Of a DNA stretch of 64,000 nucleotides, positions 45,002 through 57,275 are shown in pieces. The position numbers were made by a program, and so were the translations under genes. Source of the stretch: Bostrychus sinensis (lineage: Eukaryota > Chordata > Actinopteri > Gobiiformes > Eleotridae); the NCBI GenBank assembly GCA_020698575.1, contig CM036250.1, positions 25,618,000 to 25,681,999 of the forward strand, read 5' to 3'. Each line of letters begins with the position of its first letter. The stretch's first letter is position 1. The notes beneath the pieces are model-generated. The model did no database searches and was not told the DNA's origin. It was given only the letters and a program-made list of their open reading frames with translations.

Positions 45002-48000
45002 AATAAGAAAGATTTCTCCAATTAAGCCTAGCTTAAGGCGTTTTAGTTTTATGAAACAGCCCTCTGGCAGGCATTATTCAGTTTCCAGGTTTTCTTTTTG
45101 CCTAAAAACACTGGGTGACGCCTGGACGTGACATCATCGCGAGTGCTCATATTAGAAACAGAAAAATTTATACTGTTCGTAAAAATAATAAATTAATAAA
45201 TCAGTGATATCAACTTTGAAACAAATGCATGTCCTTCAACAAATCATGGTTGTTTTGGGGCACAAAGTGTAGCTCCACACACTATGACCGTATGAGATTA
45301 AAATCTTTCTCGTTTCTTTAACTTGAAAGGGCCTGAGTCATGCTTATTCCCCTGATGAAAGAGTCTGATGGTGGTGAAAGCATGTAGTGATTGGCCAAAA
45401 AGCTTGTTTGGGAGTGTAGGCTTTAATAGGCTAAATTCTGTTCTCTAAATAAAAACAGCACACATGGTATAGCACTGATTTCCTCTGTCCCAAACTGAGA
45501 TGTGAGTGAGATGCATAGCTGGACCCCTGTAATGATGGGCCAGGGCACATGTTTGGCCCCTCTTCACTTTCAGTCAGATGTCTTTCAGGAGACCAGCTCA
45601 CTCTGGCTTTGCACAAGAGACATTTTCACAGGAATGCAACAACAGCGTTTGAGGAAAAAGTGCCTCCAATTATTTCAGAAAGAGAAATCCTTTGAGAAGC
45701 TTTTGCAGCTGCAGCCCATATAAGAAGGGAATACACTGCACCTCTGTAGTTCAAAATGTATTTTTTTCACATGTATACATACTGTATATTTTTGTGTATT
45801 AAAAAGTGAAGATACATTTTCTTCCTTTTATCTGAGAAAAAATGATAAATCATCTATCAGTATTTTGTGGTAGCAATCATTTGTTTAAAAAGACCTTCAT
45901 ACATCATTGGCAGCATGTGGCTGGATGGAAAAAAAGGATAGATGATGGGATGTCAACAAACCGTTGCTTGATAGCAAGGTAAAGCAAGAAGTTGAATTTT
46001 AATGTCATAGATTAGCATTTTGTGATGGCAGATTTCCTTTCTTTTCTACCAGTATGTTTACTTTTATGTTCTGCTGTTGTTGGGACAGAAATATCAGAAA
46101 TCTTTAAAAATGTACCTAAGGTTTTTGCACGAGTTATACCTTGAAAGAGTGAGCCATAACTTGACAGGTGTATACTGTAACAAGCCAATTCCTCTTATTA
46201 TCTGTCTTTTTATGTTAACTTCATAGTTGTGAAGTTGTTCAGCAGGTGAAATGTCAGCCTCCATCACGGTCCTCTATAGACTTCTTCTTTACAGTTGTTA
46301 TAAAGAGACGGGCCAACACTTGTGAGAAACCCCAGTGCGACTTGTCCATCTTCCAAGTTTAGCATATCCTTCAATACAAGCCATTTATTCTGGTAAGACG
46401 CGAGTGTCTGAGTGTTAAGTGGAAAATCAGATGTGAGATTCTGTAGCATATGGACATATAAAGTTGCATGCAGAGTGTTTCATAACTGCTGGGAAAAATA
46501 TTTGCTTTCTGAAAATTTAACCCATTGTGACTGCTAAATATATCAGTTACTGTTGCAAGCGTTCATGGCATTTCTGAGGCAAAAAATGTTACAAAATTTG
46601 AAGAAAGCATCTGGACATAGTTTGAGCAGGGTGGTTCAGATACTGAGAAGATTCTGCAGAAACACGTACATTCTTACCGTGAGTGTGACATTGGTTTGAC
46701 TGAATTTGAACTGCTCAAATTCTCTTCAAATTCTCCATAGACTGATAAAAACCGTGTGGTTCTGCTGCAGTATGGTAAAATTCAATCAAAGTTACCAGAA
46801 AAAGCATGAACATAGGGATTCAGGGCTAAGGTGGTCTCCAGAGTATAACACCAGTAAGACTTGATAAGCTGTCAACATTTGAAAATCCTTTTTACACATG
46901 GATTAAATGAACCACCTAATGAGCAGAGTTTGACAAGGTAGGGGTAAAAGTTTGCGATAATAAAACAATAATAAAACAAGTGAACAAGTGAGTGCCCCAC
47001 TGTTTGTTGCATGTGATAAAAAAAAGCCGAGTGGATTAAAGGCTGTGTGTAAATGACCATTTGGATACGGACAGAGCATCGCGTCCATCTTCTACATTCA
47101 TTCTGGCCACAGTGATCCATATTCCCAGAGCTTGCAGCAGAGCAGAGCTTTTTTTAAAGATGTTACTCCCAAGAGGTGTATCCAAATACTGAATAGACGC
47201 TATTTTCCCTTTATTTTCTAGTTATTTTTTCAGTAATTGTGATGTAGAAACCTCCTCCTCTGCCAGTGGTGCCATAGAACGGTTAGGATGATTCCAAGGG
47301 CCCGTGACTAACAAGGGACCCAGAATACCAGGCAGTGCCCCGTCCACTGCTGTAATGTTTCTTGTAGCTTTTTTTCTTCCGTCTAAGTAATAAAACAAAA
47401 CAAAAAACAACAACTCTTTTCTATCACCCCCTACAAGTTATGTATAAAAAAACAAATTGCTGTGGCGATAATAACAGATGGATCTATTTGTGTACATAAT
47501 GGGAGTATAAATGAGCCTTAAGCCTTGCTTTGAGCCTAGCTTCAAAGTTTGGAAAATACATCAAAACATCAACAGAGCAGCAGTAAAATGGCAACAGATT
47601 TGCTGACTGGTGTCTGTGTGGTTCCATATCTCTTTGATGCACAAAAACTTTAACATAAGTTGTGTTTGAGAATGCTGCAAGGCTTGGTCAAATAATTGGT
47701 TTTTAAAAGAACTTTATTTTTCTGCTGTCTATTGTTTAAACCAATTCAGATTCTCCTAAACATCTATAATAGACGTTTCTTGTTGTCCTTAAGTGTTTTC
47801 ATATGTTTGTGCTGGTTAAGTGTTCAGGGGATTACATAAATGCTACATAAATGCATTGTTTCTGGCATTTGGTTGTAAAATTCCCTACAGACATGATTTT
47901 TCCTCAACACATGTGGCCTGAGTAACAATGGGGACATTTTAATTAGCTTTGGTTTGGGACATTTTTCAGCAGTTGAACACACAGCAAGGGGGCCTCTTTG

Positions 48001-49764
48001 TAAACCCTGGGGTGCTCCAAGTCCCAATTTAGACTGATTAGGGCCTGACCTTTAACTGTGAAGTTCTGCACATACACAAATGCATAGAGTTAAAGAGGCG
48101 TGACCTTAAAACTGACCACTGACCACTAAACACTTCCAGATTCGTAGAGGATGCCACATGGGGACAAGCATTATGCAAAAGACACAGAGTATGAAGCATG
48201 AGGAAGCCATTTTAATCTGTTTGTTCTGGTCTAAGTGCTGTGGAACATGTCAACCTCGTAATGTTCTTTCTCTGAATAGTGTCTAAGTCGGTGCCAGTAA
48301 GGTCAGCAGAAGCTAGATCGCTAAATGTCCAGTCAGACTGCTCTTTGACATTTCAGCATCACAGTATACTGGCCTTCTCAATACATTTAAGCTTCTAAAA
48401 AAGCTGAACTCCCCATTTTTCCTATTGCCGTCCATGATGGTATAACAACAAACTCTGTAACCAATTGTGTTTCCAATCCCACTACTCACTAACAACAGTA
48501 TAACTACTGCTTTTATATTAACAAATGTAATACTCAACCAATTTAACTCCTCAAAATACTAATATGTAACATTAAACTATATATTGCAAAAAATATCATT
48601 ATCTCAATATCAGCAAACACAATATCTGTATCTAAACAATCTAAATATATCACAATAATGCTATGGTTGCGAGAAAGGAAATGGTCATCGTGTGGCTGAA
48701 GCTTTTCCAACATGTCTATCTACAGTGTTTAAATTCTTTCAACAGGTTAAGGAAACTATAAATATAAGAAGTCTATTGTTTTTGCTTAAATGACGAGAGT
48801 GAAAAGTGTGAGTGAGTCATTATGACTCACCCTTAGCCACCACCATTAGTCCCCTGTGTGTGTAATTTCCTCAAACATAGATCCTATTATAGCCTTAATT
48901 TACTGTGGCTCTTTTCCACACTCCACAAAGTTCAAACTGTCCGTCCACTGTAATATTTATCACATCCAGGTCCTGACTAAAGCTGTAATGTATTCGTGTC
49001 CAGAGACTCACAAATAGCACATAGACATGATTGGATGTCAGAAGCAGAGTTTGTGTCAATGTAGACTCCATAGTTAGACCTTCTCCTGCCTCTTGCAGTG
49101 CGTTAGTAAAAAAACATTTGGTTAGGGTGGAGGATGGGTACAAAAACCAAGCACTCCATCAAGGACTAGAGCTGGCATTTTGATAGAATGTTAGTAGTTT
49201 CATTCAGACCATAAAAGCCTATCCACTTAGATTAAGAAAATCAACAACCAGTCAGTCCAGCAACAACACAGTAGCAGAGTCTAATGCATCCTGTATTTCT
49301 TTGCTGTTATATATAGTTATAACCTGTTTTTTGACCTATCTTGAAAGTATGTTGTGTGTAAGTGATGTTTCTTGAAACACTACACAAACTTAAAGATAAG
49401 GTTATTTTATTTTTACACACATGGAGTGGACTGTGGACCAGAGAAAACACACATGTATTGTTTTTTTTTACTGTTTTAAATCCCAGTTGAGTAATCTGTG
49501 CTGTCCTCGCCCTCCTGTAGCTCTTCTAAATCACTGCTGCTCTCTCTGCAGCAAAGACCAAACTGCATTTATAAAACTGTGGCAAGAAAAATGACCTGTG
49601 AGCTCCTTATCAGCAGAAAGACAATGCACAACTTCTCCTAATAGTCTGTGAGGCAGTTCGTCTGTGCTCTGGGGGCAAGGAGCACATCTTTTAGTGCTTT
49701 CAGAAACTTTATCAATGTTTCACAATAACCACAGTTTTATACAAAAAGTGTGATTACCCAAACC
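45002..49764. other. intergenic DNA, nothing recognised
   Basis: No exon, element end or array that I can name. A minus-strand ORF at 46264-46449 and a few 60-80-residue ORFs have no recognisable motif. A GGGCCC-rich scrap at 47290-47330 may come from a DNA transposon. Confidence 0.5.
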
Positions 49765-51124
49765 AAAGTCACTGAGGTGGTCCTGAGTGGGCACTGGGGG
49801 TAGATAAGATCCACCCTGAGTACCTCAAGTTTCTGGATGTTGTGGGGCTGTCGTGGCTGACACGTCTATGCAGCATCGCGTGGTGGTCAGGGACAGTACC
49901 TCTGGACAGGCAGACCGGGGTGGTAGTCTTTTTAAGAAGGCGGACCGGAGGGTGTGTTCTAACTACAGGGGGACCGCACTTCTCAACCTCCCCGGAAAAG
50001 TCTATTCCAGGGTACTGGAGAGGAGAATTCGACCAATTGATGAACCTCGGATTCAGAAGGAACAATCTGTTTTTAGTCCCGGTTGTAGAACAGTGGACCA
50101 GTTCTACACCCTCTGTTTGGTGCTTGAGGGTTCATGGGAGTTCGCCCAAACAGTCCACATGTGTTTTGTGGATGTGGAGAAGGTGTTTGACCATGTCCCT
50201 CGTAGTGTCCTGTGGGGGGTGCTCTGGGAGTATGAGGTCCAAGGCCCTTTGCTAAGGGCTGTCTGGAACCTGTAACCCTAACCCTGTACAATCGGAGCAG
50301 GAGCTTGGTCCACGTTGCCGGCAGTAAGTCAGACCTGCTCCCAGTGTATGTAGGACTCCGGCAGGGCTTGCCCTTTGCGACCAGTTCTGTTCATTATTTT
50401 TATGGACAGCATTTCTAGGCGCAGCCAGAGGCCGGAGGGAGTCCGGTTTGGGAACCGCATGATTTCATCTCTACTTTTTGCGGATGATGTTGTCCTGTTG
50501 GCTTCCTCAAACCAGGACCAGTGTGCACTGGGGCGGTTTGCAGCTGAGTGTGAAGCGGCTGGGATGAAAATCAGCACCTCCAAGTCCGAGGCCATGGTTC
50601 TCGACTGGAAAAGGGTGGCTTGCCTTCTCCAGGTCAGAGGTGAGATCCTGCCTCAAGTGGAGGAGTTTAAGTATCTTGGGGTCTTGTTCACGAGTGAGGG
50701 AAGGATGGAGCGTGAGATTGACAGACGGATCGGTGCAGCTTCTGCAGTAATGCGATTGTTGTATCGGTCTGTTGTGGTGAAGAAGGAGCTGAGCCGAAAG
50801 GCAAAGCTGTTGATTTACCGGTCGATCTACGTTCCTACTCTCACCTATGGTCATGAGCTTTGGGTTATGACTGAAAGGACAAGATCCCGGATACAAGTTG
50901 CCAAAATGAGTTTCTTCCATAGGCTGGGCACTCCCTTAGAGATAGGTGAGGAGCTCAGTTACTTGGGAGGAGCTCGGAGTAGAGCCACTGCTCCTCTGCA
51001 TCGAGAGAGGCCAGCTGAGGTGGCTCGGGCATCTGTTTTGGATGCCCCCTGGAGTCTTCCTGGGGAGGTGTTATGGGCATGTCCCATCAGGAGGAGGCCC
51101 CGGGGAAAACCTAAGACACGCTAA
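49765..51124 (+). mobile_element. Rex3-like LINE (RTE clade), 5'-truncated and broken
   Basis: A non-LTR reverse transcriptase region. In order: VCSNYRG and the first RT blocks (about 49950-50030), MCFVDVEKVFDHVPRSVLW (about 50160-50215), the active-site box LLFADDVVLLAS with FADD at 50477-50488, STSKSEAMV, EFKYLGVLFTSEGRMEREID and LTYGHELWVMTERTRSRIQ. 'ggcagaccggggtggt' (about 49909) and 'ggcaggg.ttgccctttg' (about 50358) match segments I recall as conserved in fish Rex3. The endonuclease is missing. Frame breaks occur near 49925, at 50273 (14-bp insertion), near 50364 (one extra base, which restores the frame) and again near 50920, so it is dead. The 3' end is cut at about 51124. Plain RT homology is certain; the name Rex3 is from memory. 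Confidence 0.9.
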
Positions 51125-51280
51125 GTGAGAGGCATTTAGATATTAGGAGCCAACAATATATGAGAGTAACAATAATGTAAATAGTAACTATTTTTTACAT
51201 CTTGTGTGAAATGCATTACATTAATACATTTTGTGATGAAAGAGAACCTGAGCTTTAACATGAAGCTCTCAGCTCACTGA

Positions 51281-51606
51281 CTGATCTATGTTATTGGTCA
51301 AGAGCTGTGGACCATGAGCAAAAGCATATCTGAAATACAAGCAGTGCCAAAATGAGTGGACACTCTGTGAATAGGGAGATAGAGTAAGGAGCTCAGAGTA
51401 GAGTTGCTGCTCCACAAAACTGAGTGGAACCAGCTGAGGTGGCTTAGGCATCTGTTCAGAAGCCTCCTAAATGCCTCCTTGTGGAGTTGTTTCTGTTGGG
51501 AGAAGGCCAGGAGGATTTGGGGGAAGTCTATGGGGAGATGGAAATGTGGTGGCTCTCCTTAAACTATTGCCACCACAATCCAACCCTGGATAAGAGAAAG
51601 GAAATT
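51281..51606 (+). mobile_element. second, older Rex3-like 3' fragment
   Basis: 'ggtcaagagctgtgg', 'atacaagcagtgccaaaatg', 'ggagctcagagtagag', 'ccagctgaggtggctt', 'ggcatctg' repeat, with many differences, the segment 50845-51110 of the first copy and continue to 'aaccctggataagag', the usual 3' tail of this family. Same orientation, about 160 bp downstream. It overlaps the first copy in content, so it is a separate insertion or a duplication. Confidence 0.8.
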
Positions 51607-51893
51607 AATGGAAAGTAACAACTATGTAATCTGTGTTAAGATGCAATATTTAGATAATAGAAAGTTGCTTTCTAAAGTTTACTCCTTTACAAAATGTCTT
51701 AGACTGGTTCTTTTTCTGTCAGCCATCTTTGGTCATCACTGACTAAAGCATTAAAGGTTTACATAAACCTTACCTTTCTGTGGGGACAAAGTGTTGACTG
51801 TTCTCTGTCTGACCACACGCCGAGGTCATGGCCTCACATCACAGGTTGTGACCTCTTAATGTGTCTGATAAGAATGGGGTCGCTGTAACATAA

Positions 51894-51945
51894 CACACGT
51901 ATACACACGTATACACACATGTACACATGTATACACACATACAGA
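51894..51945. repeat. microsatellite, (TACACACG/A)n
   Basis: 'acacacgtatacacacgtat' and variants, alternating purine-pyrimidine, about 50 bp. Confidence 0.85.
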
Positions 51946-53126
51946 CGCTGGTCACCATCTGTGACCCCTGACCTCTTGATCATGGAGCCCACTGTTTATT
52001 TGTTGATCCCTTCGTCCAGAAGCACATCCATCATCATGTCAGAGTGGGCCAGGAGTCACTGTGTGGTAACACTGAGTGAAATGTGTGTGTCAATATTTAG
52101 CGATAATAAAGAGAGGTGTGTGGCCGCTGTGTGCTTTGGCTACATGACATACTCAACAAGAATATTTTATAACCTTTTCATCAATTTAGCTTATGAAATT
52201 AATGAATCAAGACAAAAACCTGTATGAAGTTGACATCAGAAGCATGTTAAGGGTAGAAAAAGGTTAAAGAAAAGAGATCATTTCTCTTGCATGGAATGAT
52301 TTATGAGTTTTTTTCATATAGTTTGTAGGTTTTCTCTGGCTTCAGTCCCATCCAAAGACCTGCATACTGTACTGTGTAGGTGACACTTGTGACCTATATC
52401 AAAAGCAAAAGAAAACGATAAGAAAGGCAAGGAAATAAAGAATCAAAACCCATATGACACTAAACGTATATGCTGGAATAACTCATATTAACCACTGAAT
52501 AACTAAATCAATGTAAACAAACTCCAATAATAATATCTCCAATGGTCAACACATGCTGCTAAAGCAAGTGTCTATTAAGGTAAAAACCTATTAGTACAAG
52601 AATAGAGAGGAACTGCATGGGGTAACAGGCTAAAGATGAGCAAAAACACAGGAGAAAAGGTTGGAAATTGTACATCTAATAGTTCTTTTATCTTCATAAT
52701 TGTAAAAACTGTTAACACTAAATGTATCTATAGCTGTTTATTGGTTGTAATAAAACTACAGAGCACAGAGTTTGCAGAACTGTGTGCAGAAACATGTGCT
52801 GATCCCATTTAGAGCTTCACCTTTACAGCTCCCTGAAGAGGATTTGCACTTTCCCAAAAGACCAAACACAACTTTAGCTTCCTCCAAAGACCCACTGTAA
52901 ACACAGATTTATGTACAAACACTAAAATACAGAAATACAACTAAAAATAAACGACTCGTGAGTTTGTGCCGTGACAGAGAACAACACCCCTGACACCTTT
53001 GCATACTTTATGTTGCAGTTTGGAAGTGGCTCCAGTTCTATGGCAGTTTTATCATTTTGGTTAACAAATAGACAATCTCACACACATTAACATCTGGGTA
53101 ATTGCAAAAATATTTATACTGCAAGG

Positions 53127-53450
53127 GATGCACTGTGGCCTTCCTGCCTCTCAGCTAGGAGGTTGTGGGTTTGATCCTCCAGCCAGTCTCAAAGTGTTTT
53201 TACTGTGGGTTCTCTCCAACTTCCTCTCACCGTCCAAAGGCATGCATCTGTTAGAGGAATTGCTAAATTGCCCTTAATGAATAAATGTGGGAGTGAATGG
53301 TCATCTGTCAGTGTGTCTCCAAGTGTTAGCCCTGTGACTAACTGGCCATTGTCCAGGGTGTAGAGCATACACAACCAAGAGCCCATAATTGAAGGGATAG
53401 ACTTCAGATACTCATGACTTAATGGGAATAATTCAAAGAGAATATATGAA
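53127..53450 (+). repeat. SINE family 1, nearly full but diverged
   Basis: From 'ggatgcactgtggcc' through 'gggtttgatcc' (B box), 'actgtgggttctctcc', 'cttcctctcaccgtccaaag', 'gccctgtgactaactggcc', 'gtccagggtgtag' to 'gggaataattcaaag'. The A box is partly deleted. A 70-bp scrap of the same family is at 52329-52395. Confidence 0.8.
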
Positions 53451-53574
53451 TATGTATGGATTTTGTTGTGTTTTGTCTTGGGGTTGTTACCATTTTAAGC
53501 AAGCTCTTAAAATTACAGGGACCTAATTTGAGTGTTTCTCACAAAATCAAATGATGAGTTTCTTCAAATAAGGT

Positions 53575-53655
53575 TTTTACAATAATCTAATCTAAGCTAC
53601 ATGTGTCCTAAATTAAATTAAAAGACTCACAAAAAAGCATAACATAGGCCCTTTA
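53575..53655 (-). mobile_element. MITE family A end fragment, minus strand
   Basis: 'aaaaagcataacataggccc' then 'tttaaag' is the inverted end of family A; the other end is not identified. Confidence 0.45.
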
Positions 53656-53936
53656 AAGTGTAGGAGGATATAAGACTCATTAAAGACAGAAAGTTTCACA
53701 AATTACAAAAAGACACTTACAGTTTTAACACAAGTTACTTTCTTGTAACATAGACATCTTTTATTATAGCATACATAAATTATAGGGATTTTTATTCATC
53801 CATTATTATTTACCTATTCATCCATTCAACAGTTTGTCCCTATAAGGCTACTGTAGATGATCAGACTCTAGGAAGGAAGAGAGGAGGTGGATTGCAACCT
53901 GCTGCCAAAAATCGCACATTTAAAATACAGATTTGT

Positions 53937-53968
53937 CTTTTTTTTTTTTTTTCTTTCTTTTTTTTTTG
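53937..53968. repeat. T-rich low-complexity run
   Basis: T run broken by 'ctttc'. Confidence 0.85.
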
Positions 53969-54884
53969 TACTTGATGCCTAGTAACTTAATTCACTAAGA
54001 GGAAAAAGACGTTTCTCCAAATGTCAGTGTTGCCTGCAGGAAAATGTACCATTATTAAATCAAATCTTCTGTCGAACCATGCAATTTTTCAGACCAGAAC
54101 CAATGACCATAAACTTATTACTCACAGACATGTTTGCATGCAAGGCCTAGAAATTCTTATATTGACTAATGTAAACCTTAAGCTTTCTGTATATTTTTCG
54201 GATGCCTCCTTTTCCAAAAGCAACATCTAAAGTGGATTTACTGTAATAATATTTTAGTCACATTTTGAACCTGAACTTTTAAAACACGCTCCAGGCATAG
54301 CTCACGAGCCAACACAATCAATCCCATGGTGACTACTGCAAATACTTCAATCAGGACGAGCATTTCAATGTGAAGCACACACAAAGCTACAAGCCAAACA
54401 CTATACGGCACTGTGTTTGATGCCTGCAGTGCTCTGAAGGTGGCCTGTTTAATGTCTCCTCGTGGTGCAGTATTTTCCCACCAGTGAAAGAAGGATAAAC
54501 ATGGTACCACCTTAAAATTTATGAGACATTAAATTTCTTTCCATTGAATTCCAGTCAATCCATCATCATTATGGCTTTTGTAAATAATCAGAAGACTGCG
54601 GCTCTGCTCTGGTCCCGTTGAGACCAGAGGAAAGACATCAGTTATATCTGTGTATATATCCTCTATACACAGCTATTGTTGTTATGTTATCCAGATTCCA
54701 TAACACTATATGAAGTCATCAAATACTAGATGACTTTCTATATTCTAGTAAATACTGAATCTCTTTATTATGAGTCTTATTATCTACAGAGAAAAACAGA
54801 TGTAACAAATGGGGCAGAAAAGAGAAAGTATTAAAAAAAAGTAATTGTGGGATTGCATTGATCTGATACGGAAATGTATTGGGT

Positions 54885-55265
54885 TTACTTGAAAAAAAAA
54901 CGTTTTTTTGAGAAAAGTTAATTTTTTATGGAAAAAGTTCTATATTTCTATGAAAACTTCTGTTTTTTAAGAAAAAGTTCTGTTTTCATGAATAATGTTA
55001 AGTGTTTTATTTGAGAAAAGTTCTGTTTTTTAGGGAAAGTTCTGTTTTGATGAGAAAAGTTCTGTTTTAATAAATAAAGTTAGTTCTGTTTTTGTGAAAA
55101 TCTTCTGTATTTATGTGAGAAGTTCTGTTTCTATGCAAAAAATTCTGTTTTTATGAGAAAAGTTCTGTTTTAATCAGTAAAGTTAGTTCTGTTTTTAAGA
55201 GAAAAGTTGTTTTTATCAGTGGAATTTGTTTTTACAAGAGAAAAAAATGTATTGAGTAATTTAAT
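54885..55265. repeat. minisatellite, GAAAAGTTCTGTTTT-type
   Basis: About 17 imperfect copies of a 17-22-bp unit around 'agaaaagttctgttttta', with spacer changes ('aataaagttagttctg' occurs twice). No spacer diversity pattern as in CRISPR. Confidence 0.9.
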
Positions 55266-56877
55266 TGTATTGTTTTCTCATGAAACGTTTAGTTTTGATG
55301 AGGATAGGTGTGTTTGGGGGAAACTGGGCCTGGCCTGGATTGAAGACAAGATACGACCACATCAGGAGGAGGACACGTCTGTGGTGAAGTCAGACTGTTT
55401 GTGGCTCATCACACAGTATAACGCCTGAAATAATGGAAAACCAAACTTTTTTTTTGTCCCCAAATGAACATAATAGGCTTCCGTAGTGTGACACTTAACT
55501 CATAGCAAGATGTTTAAGATGTTTTATATTTGTAGAATTTTACAGAGGGGATTGGTCCAGTTTAACCCTTTTAAGACAAGAAAACAGAAAGTGTGGGGTT
55601 TTTCACCTGACAGGTAAAAAAAAATAAAATAAATCAGATTCTGACATATTCTAGAAGCATATGTATAATATTTGACATAAATAAAGCCCACGTGGAAGAG
55701 ATGGCAAAACTACTGGGCTAAGGTATCTCCAATATTGCAGTATACCCTCAGTTCTGCCCCTTTTCCCATACATTTACGCCTCCTCCTCTTTATCAGTTCC
55801 TCTAAATTCCTGTGTCTAGTTTTACCGCCCTCCTTTATCTTGCCTTTCATCTGCTTTCTTATTCCTCATACCCCCAGTTCCCTCTCACCCCACTGCCTCT
55901 GGACTGGTCCTCTCTGTCCCTCTGTACCTCCAGCAGTAAACCCTGTGACCCAGCCCGCTCAGGTGAAGCTGGTCTGGGACTTCTGAGATGGGACAGGCAT
56001 GATTGGGGCAGACACACATTGTAAATCACACAGTATAACTTCTCATGACGGGATACATCTCTCTTTCACTCACACAGGCCCAGTGTAATGTATCTGAGTT
56101 TGGGTGGATTGGTAACATGTGGTGCTATAGGTCAGCTGAGCTACCAGAGCAGCACAACAAAGAGTGTATTTACCACTGTCAAAAATCATTAATATGAAAA
56201 ATACAAAGGAAAAAGTGTAGTAGTATTTGTATAATGTCAACACTGAAGTGACTTGATGTGGGGAAAAAAAACTTAACATGGATTTTGTTTGTCTTTCAGA
56301 ATAACATTTAAAAATCACTTTAAAAATATGAATTTTATTTAAAACATATAAATAAATCAATAAATCAATAAATAAATCTCAAATTACCCAGTTTCCCAAA
56401 GAGACAATAACCTGGTTAAAAGCTAGACTGTGATATCAGTGGCTCTCACTGAAAATGTTTGCAAAGGGGCAGGACTTTCAGTATAATACTGGGAGGTGAT
56501 TGGATAAAGCGCCAGCTACAAAGCTAAACAACAAACTGCTACAGTAATAAAACTACACAATAAAGACGTTTTTAGAAGATGTATAGCAGTTTTCTGCTGT
56601 TTTTGTAAATGTATAGCAGCATACGTTAGTTTTCCATGTTAATTAAAGTATCGCTAAAAGTGCTTTTTGTTGTTAGCAAACCTGAAACCCACACAAATGC
56701 AGCAATACTGCCACACTATTGGCCCAGGCCGCCACAGGTCCAGACCCAAATGGATCAGCAGGAGCCTGACAAGATGGATTTCATGAGTTTGTGACTTCAC
56801 AAATTTCACAACAATCCAGCTTGCTATGCAAGGTAAAAGACCTAAGTCAAACATGATAAAAATAAATTACTAAGGCA

Positions 56878-56925
56878 GTGTTTTTCAAATGGTGGGCTCG
56901 AACCCAAAATCACGACATAGGATAG
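56878..56925 (+). mobile_element. hAT-like left end fragment
   Basis: 'cagtgtttttcaaatggtgg' followed by 'gctcgaaccc' matches the usual start of a fish hAT MITE; it runs into the (AT)n at 56926 and has no visible right end. Confidence 0.35.
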
Positions 56926-56944
56926 TATATATATATATATATAT
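56926..56944. repeat. microsatellite (AT)n
   Basis: About nine AT units. Confidence 0.9.
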
Positions 56945-57084
56945 GTGATATGATGATTGTGTAAATACAGAATAATGCTGTATTGTTTGAGATATTCTAG
57001 AGATTAGGTTTCTTATAAAAGTTTTTTAAAAAATTGTTAGCCTGGCCAGCGAGACTGGTTATTCGACTGGTTACTACTTGGTTA

Positions 57085-57275
57085 GAGTGGAACTAACAGA
57101 GTCAGTAACCAATCAGTGAAATAAAGCATGGGACATAAAATGCTAATTAGTATCAACAACAAAACTGGCAGCGTAGTAGAAAAGTATATTAATGATTTTT
57201 TGCCATAAAAACACTAAAACACTCTGTATTATGAGCAACTCTGTACTTATTCTGTACAGCAGCAAAAGCCAACTG
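57085..57275 (-). repeat. dispersed repeat shared with 17222-17420
   Basis: Reverse complement carries 'aataagtacagagttgctca', 'taatacagagtgtttta', 'cattttatgtccc', 'ctgattggttact', in the order of the plus-strand copy. Confidence 0.6.

Noticed and set aside
46264..46449. Minus-strand ORF with a fairly protein-like composition
   Set aside because: Sixty-one residues, no recognisable family, no convincing acceptor or donor in frame.
50273..50284. Interstitial telomeric array
   Set aside because: Only two units; kept as a micro-insertion finding, not as an array.
54885..55265. Regularly spaced repeats resembling a CRISPR array
   Set aside because: Units are degenerate and contiguous with no unique spacers, and the genome is a vertebrate one.
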